Below, piece after piece: positions 34,756 to 44,809 of a stretch of DNA of 51,716 nucleotides. This DNA comes from Myxococcales bacterium (GTDB lineage: Bacteria; Myxococcota_A; Polyangia; Haliangiales; Haliangiaceae): contig JAQBQF010000046.1 of the NCBI GenBank assembly GCA_028287115.1, positions 1-51,716 of the forward strand, read 5' to 3'. The position numbers were made by a program, and so were the translations under genes. Position 1 is the stretch's first letter, and every line of letters begins with the position of its first letter. The notes below the pieces were generated by a model. It was given only the letters and a program-made list of their open reading frames with translations, had not been told where the DNA came from and searched no databases.

Positions 34756-34935
34756 CCTCAGGACAATTTCGGCAATAAAAAAGGTGGCCGAAGGGCCACC
34801 TCACCGCAGTTGCAGAGAAGCTTCGGCGGGATGGGTACCACTGGCCCAATCGGAGAGCAAGGTCTTTCCGTGCCCGTGATCTCTCGAGACATCTTGAAGA
34901 AGGGGCCACGATTTCGCCGTGGTACCAACGTATTC
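34756..34935 (-). promoter_or_regulatory. Structured leader of the rimP-nusA operon
   Basis: The 180 bp between rimP and the divergent nitrilase gene. On the minus strand, GGTACCAC (34926-34919) can pair with GTGGTACC (34841-34834), enclosing about 75 nt. The first arm can instead pair locally through CCACG (34922-34918) with CGTGG (34910-34906). The GGGCCA at about 34847-34842 is complementary to TGGCCC in the terminator stem, a possible antiterminator. These alternatives suggest attenuation control, but that is inference. The plus-strand promoter for the nitrilase must lie here too. Confidence 0.45.
34777..34800 (-). terminator. Intrinsic terminator just upstream of rimP
   Basis: On the minus strand: GGTGGCC-CTTC-GGCCACC, a perfect 7-bp stem with a 4-nt loop, followed directly by TTTTTT. 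It lies 22 bp before the rimP start and reads in the rimP direction. The nearest upstream minus-strand gene (PilZ, 35889) is more than 1 kb away behind an opposite-strand gene, so it more likely acts in the rimP leader than at the end of a gene. Confidence 0.85.
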
Positions 34936-35769
34936 ATGACGTGGGAGCTCCGGGTCGGCGCCGTTCAAATGCGGTCCACAGGCGATCTGATGACAAACCT
35001 GACGACCTGCGGTGCGCTCACCGCGCAGGCCGCGGCGGAGGGCGCGCAGCTCGTCGTGCTGCCCGAGAACTTCGCATTCCTCGGGCGTGGCGAAGGAGAC
35101 AAGCTGCCGATCGCCGAGAACCTCGATCATCGGACGGGCCCGGTGATGACGATGCTGCGAGATCTCGCGACCAAGCACAACGTGTGGATGGTCGGCGGCG
35201 GCACGCCCGAGACCGTCCCCGGTGACACCAAGCGCACCTATAACACCTCGATCACGATCGATCCGCGCGGCAACCTCGTCGGTCGGTATCGCAAGATCCA
35301 TCTGTTCGATATCGACATCCCAGGCGGCGCGACGCTGCGCGAATCGGACGGCACCGCCGCGGGCGAGGACTTGGTCGTGATCGATATCGGCGGCGCGCCG
35401 GTCGGCATGTCGATCTGTTACGACGTTCGATTCCCCGAGCTGTATCGCAAGCTCGTCAAAGACCTGGGCGCTCAGGTTCTGCTGGTCCCTTCGGCGTTCA
35501 CCGCGCACACCGGCGCGGCACACTGGCACCTGCTCCTCCGCGCGCGCGCGATCGAAGATCAAGCGTGGGTCGTCGCGCCGGCGCAATGGGGTAAGCATAA
35601 CGAGAAGCGCGAGAGCTACGGCCACTCGCTGATCGTCGATCCGTGGGGCACGATCGTCGGCGAGCGAGAGGAAGGCGACGGCGTCGTGATGGCGACGCTC
35701 GACTCCGCGACGGTCGACAAGCGCCGCGCGCAGATGCCATGCCTGCGCCACGCCGTGCTCTGGAAGTAG
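34936..35769 (+). CDS. Carbon-nitrogen hydrolase (nitrilase superfamily), Nit1/deaminated-glutathione-amidase-like
   Basis: Cytoplasmic amidase of 277 aa. The catalytic triad of the superfamily is visible: Glu in VVLPENFAFLG, Lys in YRKIHLFDIDIPGG, and Cys in MSICYDVRFPELYR. This CYDVRFPELYR context is typical of the Nit1/Nit2-like branch, whose characterised members remove the amide from deaminated glutathione; the actual substrate is not proven. ATG 34936 (MTWELRVGAVQM) starts right at the first conserved strand; the frame is open upstream but crosses the rimP leader and terminator. Single gene, divergent from rimP. Confidence 0.9.
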   Translation: MTWELRVGAVQMRSTGDLMTNLTTCGALTAQAAAEGAQLVVLPENFAFLGRGEGDKLPIAENLDHRTGPVMTMLRDLATKHNVWMVGGGTPETVPGDTKRTYNTSITIDPRGNLVGRYRKIHLFDIDIPGGATLRESDGTAAGEDLVVIDIGGAPVGMSICYDVRFPELYRKLVKDLGAQVLLVPSAFTAHTGAAHWHLLLRARAIEDQAWVVAPAQWGKHNEKRESYGHSLIVDPWGTIVGEREEGDGVVMATLDSATVDKRRAQMPCLRHAVLWK

Positions 35770-35888
35770 TCGGTCGAGCTTCTTTAGGTGAACGAGGCGG
35801 CGTCCTCGGTCGAGGAGTGCCTCCAACGACGGCGAACCGGCAACAGCCTCGCGTTGACGGACTGTGTGCTCACGTGCCCGGTGCCGAG

Positions 35889-36245
35889 CTAAGGCTTTTT
35901 CTCGGCGGCGACTTTCGCGTCGGCGACGACCTTCGCCATCAGCTCCTCGAAGACCGGCGACGGATCGAGCGTGATCGCGACCTTGGTCCGCCACAGCGTC
36001 GTCTCCTCGACGTCGAGCGGTTCCTGACGCACCACGCGTCCGGTGACCTGAGCTTCTTTGGATCCGAGCATCACGCGAAGCTTGACGGCCTCACCGACCG
36101 TGAGCTGCCGCGTCCGCGTGAACAGCAACAGCCCGGCCGCGCTGACATCGCGCGTGATCGCGACCTTCTGCGCACCGGTGGGTGTCTCGATCTCGCCTGC
36201 AAATGACACCGCGTGTCGCGGCGAACCCCGCCTCTCCTCGCTCAT
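35889..36245 (-). CDS. PilZ-domain protein
   Basis: 118 aa, essentially a single PilZ domain. The two c-di-GMP-binding signatures are there: an Arg-rich ERRGSPRHAV near residue 4 and TRDVSAAGLLLFT (the D/N-x-S-x-x-G motif) near residue 31. A C-terminal helix rich in Ala/Lys ends the protein. Likely a c-di-GMP effector or adaptor, which in myxobacteria would fit motility or development control; no partner gene is adjacent. About 120 bp separate it from the convergent nitrilase gene. Confidence 0.87.
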   Translation of the reverse strand: MSEERRGSPRHAVSFAGEIETPTGAQKVAITRDVSAAGLLLFTRTRQLTVGEAVKLRVMLGSKEAQVTGRVVRQEPLDVEETTLWRTKVAITLDPSPVFEELMAKVVADAKVAAEKKP

Positions 36246-36559
36246 GCTCCGAGACTACACGCGGTTCGTCGTCAATGCGCAGCGGGCGACGGGTTTGCCG
36301 AGCCCGCGGCCGGTCGCGTCGGCTGAACCGGCGGGCGAGCCCGTTGCTGTACGTCGCGGCCCGCAGACGAACCGCCAAGGCGCCGAGGCGCCGAGGTCAG
36401 ACTGAGAGATCATGATCAATCGACGACCTCTGCGCGGGTACCGGCTCTGCGCGGCTACCGGCTCTACGCGGGTACCGGCTCTACGCGGGTACCGGTTCGC
36501 AACAAGACCTCTTGGTTCTGTCTTGGCGCCTCCGCGCCTTGGCGGTGTTCCGAGCTGGG
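36246..36559. repeat. Gap holding inverted octamer-repeat element, locus E
   Basis: No credible gene. The left arm 36370-36395 starts AACCGCCAAGGCGCCGAGG, identical to locus D over 19 bp. The right arm 36522-36546 (CTTGGCGCCTCCGCGCCTTGG and on) is its inverted copy with two mismatches. GAGGTCAGA next to the left arm is shared with locus C. The interior carries a 17-bp tandem repeat (36432-36499). The element lies between the PilZ gene and the small membrane protein gene. Confidence 0.8.
36432..36499. repeat. 17-bp direct repeat, four copies
   Basis: Four consecutive copies of a unit like ACGCGGGTACCGGCTCT at 36432, 36449, 36466 and 36483; copies differ by one to three bases. GGTACC is palindromic at the centre of most units. 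It forms most of the loop between the two inverted arms of locus E and is absent from the other loci, so it is a later, locus-specific expansion. Confidence 0.85.
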
Positions 36560-36943
36560 TCACTGCGGGCGTGCCGATCCAATCGCGGGCGTCGGTGCGC
36601 TGTCCGATGGCGACGGTGCCGCACTGCCCGTCGCATGCGCGCGTGCCTTCGCGCGCTCGATCGCGGCTCTTCGCTCGTCGTCGGTCATCGTGGGCGTCAG
36701 ATGCTCGTACTCCGGCTCGGCGGGCTTGACGCTCGATCCGGATCCTTTGCCACTGCCGGATCCGAAGCCCATCACGAAGTGCGAGACGGCATTCGCGCAC
36801 GGCCGCGCGAGCATCACGATCGCGACGAGCAGCGAAAGCGTGACCGCGATCCGAAACAGTTGCGGGCCCGAGAACTTGAGACCGCGACCACGCGGCAGCT
36901 TCGGTACAGGCTCGCCGCCGTTGTCCGCTTCGCTACCGGCCAC
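36560..36943 (-). CDS. Small single-pass membrane protein of unknown function
   Basis: 127 aa. The basic N-terminus (KLPRGRGLKFSGPQLFR) is followed by one hydrophobic segment at about residues 32-48 (AVTLSLLVAIVMLARP), then a Gly/Ser-rich stretch (GFGSGSGKGSGSS) and a helical, Ala-rich tail with DDERRAAIERAKARAH. No family is recognised. It starts at GTG 36943, 9 nt after the recJ stop, so it is probably co-transcribed with recJ. Confidence 0.65.
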   Translation of the reverse strand: MAGSEADNGGEPVPKLPRGRGLKFSGPQLFRIAVTLSLLVAIVMLARPCANAVSHFVMGFGSGSGKGSGSSVKPAEPEYEHLTPTMTDDERRAAIERAKARAHATGSAAPSPSDSAPTPAIGSARPQ

Positions 36944-36952
36944 CCTCTATCC

Positions 36953-38668
<1,716 letters not shown>

Positions 38669-38715
38669 CCGCGCACGCTAGTGCGCCGGTATGACACCGA
38701 ACCGCGCGAGATCCC

Positions 38716-38748
38716 CGACGAAACGGCGATCCCGGGATCGCTTCGTCG
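38716..38748 (-). other. Strong hairpin between secF and recJ
   Basis: CGACGAA and TTCGTCG flank GCGATCCC-GGGATCGC, giving an interrupted stem of 15 pairs with a 3-nt bulge. It starts 2 bp after the secF stop on the minus strand. No T-run follows, so it is not a classical intrinsic terminator; it may slow polymerase or protect the secDF mRNA end. Confidence 0.6.
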
Positions 38749-38750
38749 GC

Positions 38751-40046
38751 CTACGGCTCGGCGTCGGGCGACGTCGGCGGTGTCGCCGGGCCGGAGACAC
38801 CGGCCGGCAAGCTGCGCACCTTCGGCGGCCCCGAGTAGTAGCGCCGCGAGATGTACATGAAGATCGGCGCGGCGAGGAAGATCGACGAGTACGTACCGAC
38901 GATCACGCCGATGTTCATCGCGAACGCGAAGTTCTTCACGAGACCCGTGCCGAAGATGTTCATGATCAGCGTGGTCGCGAACACCGTCGAGGACGTGAGG
39001 ATCGTACGCACGAGCATCTCGTTGATCGAGATGTCGATGATGCGCTCGATCTTCTTGTCCTTGAGCTTTGCCTGGTTCTCGCGAATTCGATCGAACACGA
39101 TCACCGTGTCGTTGACGGAGTAACCCATCACCGTGAGCAGACCGGCGACGGATGTCAGCGAGACCTGCTCCCAGGTCAACGCGAACACGCCGATCACCAT
39201 GATCGCATCGTGGATCGTCGCGAACGCCGCACCGGGCGCGTACCGGATGTCGAACCGGAACGCGAGGTAGAGCATGATCAGGAAGATCGCGTAGACGATC
39301 GACTTCGCCGCATCGTCGCGGAGCTTGTCGCCGGCCTTCGCGCCGACGCCGTAGCTCTGCTGCACGCTCGCATCGACGTTCGGCAGCGCTTGCTCGAGGG
39401 CCTGCTGGTACTGGCGATCGAGCCCCCACATCGAGAACACCTCGTTGAACTCCTTGGTGCCTTCGTCGGGATGCGTGTACTCGTCCCGCTCGGTGCCCTG
39501 CCAGGGCTTGAGCTCGAGACCGGCCATGGCGAACACGGGCCCCGCCTCTTCAGGACGAATGACCGTCTTGGTGCGGACGAACAGCCGATCTCCGGACCAC
39601 GTGGCCTTGACGATGTCGCGGTCCTTGAACTTCTGAAGGAACGCCTCGGTGGCCTTCGTCTCGGCTTCCGGTTTGAGCGCGGAGAATCGCGGCGAGCGAA
39701 CGATCAAGCCGGTGACGGTCTTGTCGTTATCTCCAGTCCACGAGATCTCGGAGACTTCGATGCCCGTATCGCCGGCCTTCTCGAGACTATCGCGAACCTT
39801 GGCCGCATCGACGGTGGTGTAGGCGTGCGTGCCCTTGTCCTGGAACGCGAAGATGATCTCGGTGCCACCTTTGAAGTCGATCGTCCAGTTCATGTACTCG
39901 CCGCGAACGTGCTTGTTCACGAACAAGACGCCGATCGCGGCAGCCATGAGGAGGACGGAGATGATCAGCCAGATCCGGAACTTCGCGACGAACTGGAAGT
40001 TGTTTCCCGGGGGGAGCAGGTAGCGAAATTTATGGTGCTCGCTCAT
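38751..40046 (-). CDS. secF: Protein translocase subunit SecF
   Basis: Inner-membrane part of SecDF, which uses the proton gradient to help pull exported proteins through SecYEG. 431 aa, about 100 longer than E. coli SecF (323 aa). Seen: first membrane segment near residues 27-45, then WTIDFKGGTEIIF (family P1-domain start). After a large periplasmic region come the five-TM core with FRFDIRYAPGAAFATIHD and VMGYSVNDTVIVFDRIREN (conserved TM4), and a Pro-rich C-terminal tail. The extra length is in the periplasmic region (about 90-225). 7 nt downstream of secD. Confidence 0.95.
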   Translation of the reverse strand: MSEHHKFRYLLPPGNNFQFVAKFRIWLIISVLLMAAAIGVLFVNKHVRGEYMNWTIDFKGGTEIIFAFQDKGTHAYTTVDAAKVRDSLEKAGDTGIEVSEISWTGDNDKTVTGLIVRSPRFSALKPEAETKATEAFLQKFKDRDIVKATWSGDRLFVRTKTVIRPEEAGPVFAMAGLELKPWQGTERDEYTHPDEGTKEFNEVFSMWGLDRQYQQALEQALPNVDASVQQSYGVGAKAGDKLRDDAAKSIVYAIFLIMLYLAFRFDIRYAPGAAFATIHDAIMVIGVFALTWEQVSLTSVAGLLTVMGYSVNDTVIVFDRIRENQAKLKDKKIERIIDISINEMLVRTILTSSTVFATTLIMNIFGTGLVKNFAFAMNIGVIVGTYSSIFLAAPIFMYISRRYYSGPPKVRSLPAGVSGPATPPTSPDAEP

Positions 40047-40053
40047 CGGGTCC

Positions 40054-42060
40054 TCAGATCGACAACGTCACGAGCTGACCCTTCTTCCTGGAAACGTTCC
40101 AGTCGAAGAGAATGCGGGTGACCCAGATGTTGGTGGTGAGGGTGGTGAACACGCCGACGAGCAGCATCACGGCAAAGCCCTTGATCGGACCGGAGCCATA
40201 CTGCAAGAGGACCCATCCGGCGGCGGCCGTCGTGAGCTGACCGTCGAGAATGGCGGAGAACGCACGCGAGAAGCCAAGGTCGATCGCGCCGCGCACGGAT
40301 TTTCCAAGTAAGAGCTCGTCGCGTATCCGCTCGTAGATCAGGATGTTGCCGTCGACCTCCATCCCGATCGACAGCACGATCGCCGCGATCCCGGGCAAGG
40401 TCAGCGTTGCTCCGAACAGCGCCATGACCGCCAAGGTCATGATGATGTGGAACACGACCGCGAACACGGCGATGAAGCCAGACCAGCGGTAGACGCCGAC
40501 CATGATGAGGACGACGAGCGCGATGCCGATCGCGAACGACATCTTGGTCTTTTCGATCGAGTCGCGGCCGAGCGTGGGACCGACGTCCGAGTGACTCGCC
40601 TCGCGCAATGGCGCCGGCAGCGATCCGGTCTTCAGCACGGTGACGAGCTCGTTGCGAGCGGCTTCCTGCACCTTCGGGTCGCTGCCACCCATCGTGATGT
40701 TTGCGCGGCCGCCTCTGATCGCCGCGTTGATGATCGGCGCGCTCCTGACGCGGTCATCGAGAATCGTCGCGAACTTCATGCCGACGATCTGCGCGGTCAC
40801 GTCGCCGAACACGCGGCTGCCGAACCGGTTGAAGTCGAGCAGCACGACCGGGCGACCCGTGTTCGGGTCGAAGTTGCCGTACGCATCGGCGATGGCAGAG
40901 CCGGTGAGCCGCACCGCGTGCTCGAGATAATACGTGCGCCAGAAGCTCTTGTTGTCCGGCTTCCCCTCGGTCGCCGCCTTTTGAGCCTCGACGGGCTCGA
41001 AGCCGAGCTCGTGATCGTCGCGCATCTTGAATTTCGGATCTTTGTTGGCAAGGCCCTCGAACGGAAAGTCTGGATCGCCGAACACGTAGCGCTCGATGAT
41101 CTCGCGGCCGCTGATCCGCATCATGACCTTGTCGCCGACGATCTTGTTCTTGTCGATCAGCTTGTTCTTCTTCTTGGCCCACGCGATCGGGACGAGCTCG
41201 TCGCGGTCGCTCGCACGCAAGTAGTAGTCCGTGTGATCGCCGCCGCCCTCCTCGGGGCGCCACAGGTCGGTGTCGGCCTTGATCTCGAGGCGGATCGCGT
41301 CGGGGTCCTTCTCGTGCTCGACCTGGTTGAACAGATCGCGCATGTACTGCGATCCGCTGTGGTCCGACACGCTGGCCGTGCAGCCCTGGGGCCCTGGAAC
41401 CCTGCAGTCATCGACGACCTTCATCTCGAGCTTCGCGGTGTGCTTGATCAGCTCTTCCGTCTGAACCACGACGTCGGATTTAGGATCGCCCGGGAGCTCG
41501 ACGATGATGTCATCGCCCTTCTCCACGACGGTCGCTTCGGCAAGGCCGCGCTCGTTGATCCGATCGCGGATCGTCGAGACGGCGTTGTTGAGCGCGGCGG
41601 TCTTGATGTCGTCGGCGTACTTGGGCGACACGCGCAAGCAGATCGCTCCGGGACCGTCCTCGGGCGTGCAGTCACGCGCGGTGACGTTCTTGTGGAAGTC
41701 CTTGTCGATCTGCGCCTCGATCAACGAGCGCTTGCTCGGATCCTTCACCTGAACCGTGACGGCACCCAGGAGCGTCCTGGGCGTCTTCACCGGTGCGTCG
41801 ATCTTGTTGTCCGTGATGAACGCTTCGAGGTCGCGCTTGATCTCGGACGCGTAATCATCGACGGCCTTGTCGAGGTCGATGTTGTAGACGATGTGCTTAC
41901 CGCCCTGAAGATCGAGGCCGAGGTTGATCTGCTTGCTGAACACGGCCCTGAACCAAGTCGGTAACGACTCTTTCGGCACGAAGCTGGGGGCCAGCGTTGC
42001 GATGCAGAACAGCGTGATCCCGATGAGGATGAGCGTCCGCCACTTGAGACTGCGATCCAT
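40054..42060 (-). CDS. secD: Protein translocase subunit SecD
   Basis: Partner of SecF. 668 aa (E. coli 615). Seen: N-terminal membrane segment (residues 10-26), INLGLDLQGGKHIVYNI (P1 start), TIRDRINERGLAEATVVEKG (P1 repeat), then LTGSAIADAYGNFDPNTGRPVVLLDF. The TM core carries IGMEVDGNILIYERIRDEL, where the functional Asp of TM4 is kept but the usual AVDAN context reads EVDGN. A charged insert at about residues 205-370 enlarges the periplasmic region. Downstream of yajC by 35 bp. Confidence 0.96.
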   Translation of the reverse strand: MDRSLKWRTLILIGITLFCIATLAPSFVPKESLPTWFRAVFSKQINLGLDLQGGKHIVYNIDLDKAVDDYASEIKRDLEAFITDNKIDAPVKTPRTLLGAVTVQVKDPSKRSLIEAQIDKDFHKNVTARDCTPEDGPGAICLRVSPKYADDIKTAALNNAVSTIRDRINERGLAEATVVEKGDDIIVELPGDPKSDVVVQTEELIKHTAKLEMKVVDDCRVPGPQGCTASVSDHSGSQYMRDLFNQVEHEKDPDAIRLEIKADTDLWRPEEGGGDHTDYYLRASDRDELVPIAWAKKKNKLIDKNKIVGDKVMMRISGREIIERYVFGDPDFPFEGLANKDPKFKMRDDHELGFEPVEAQKAATEGKPDNKSFWRTYYLEHAVRLTGSAIADAYGNFDPNTGRPVVLLDFNRFGSRVFGDVTAQIVGMKFATILDDRVRSAPIINAAIRGGRANITMGGSDPKVQEAARNELVTVLKTGSLPAPLREASHSDVGPTLGRDSIEKTKMSFAIGIALVVLIMVGVYRWSGFIAVFAVVFHIIMTLAVMALFGATLTLPGIAAIVLSIGMEVDGNILIYERIRDELLLGKSVRGAIDLGFSRAFSAILDGQLTTAAAGWVLLQYGSGPIKGFAVMLLVGVFTTLTTNIWVTRILFDWNVSRKKGQLVTLSI

Positions 42061-42095
42061 GAAGCACCTCGACCAAAACGAAAATCGACCGAAAC

Positions 42096-42398
42096 TCAGG
42101 CCGCGCTAGACGAAGCGGCAGTCGCAGGAACTTTGCCTTCCCACTTCGCCTCGACGTAGGCGCGGGGGACTCGAACGCGAACCTTCTCCTGGAGCTCGAG
42201 CACCAGGACTTGGGTCTGCTCGTCGACGCCCGTGATCTTGCCGATCAGGCCGCCGCGGGTGACGACTTCGTCGCCCTTGCCGAGCTTCATTAGCATCGAC
42301 TGATGGTCCTTCTGCTTCTTCACCTGCGGACGGATCAGGATGAAGTAGAAGATCCCGAACATCACGAGCATCATCACGATTGGTTGCATGGCTGCCAT
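42096..42398 (-). CDS. yajC: Preprotein translocase subunit YajC
   Basis: 100-aa single-pass membrane protein that associates with SecDF. Seen: MQPIVMMLVMFGIFYFILIRPQ (membrane segment plus the family motif YFILIRPQVKKQKDHQ), then the cytoplasmic GDEVVTRGGLIGKITGVDEQ. ATG 42398 (MAAMQPIV) is chosen, with GAGG about 9 nt upstream; ATG 42389 is close, and the frame start at 42434 adds a non-family tail. It lies between tgt and secD as expected. Confidence 0.93.
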   Translation of the reverse strand: MAAMQPIVMMLVMFGIFYFILIRPQVKKQKDHQSMLMKLGKGDEVVTRGGLIGKITGVDEQTQVLVLELQEKVRVRVPRAYVEAKWEGKVPATAASSSAA

Positions 42399-42449
42399 GG
42401 AGCTAACCTCGAAAAATCGTTGGGTTCGTAGCATCGTGGGGGGTTAGGG

Positions 42450-44608
<2,159 letters not shown>

Positions 44609-44809
44609 GCTAGCACGGCGCCGAAATACGGACCGTCGCCATCGCCGTCAACCTCCGCGCTCGGGGACGGTGTCCCGTTTGTCCCGCACTCGTGTGTGCG
44701 CGTCCGCGTAACCCACAAGGCGATCGCAACCGACGACGCGCACGCTCCCGGCGTTTGCGCTGCAATCTCGCACCGCGAGCGGTGTCACGTTGATGCTACG
44801 GTCCAGTCG

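Noticed and set aside
34834..34926. A T-box-like signature (GTGGTACC) in the rimP leader.
   Set aside because: The full T-box sequence, the specifier loop and an amino-acid-related downstream gene are all absent; the match is a short inverted repeat only.
36432..36499. Regular short repeats that could suggest a CRISPR array.
   Set aside because: The 17-bp units are directly adjacent with no spacers, and there are no cas genes.
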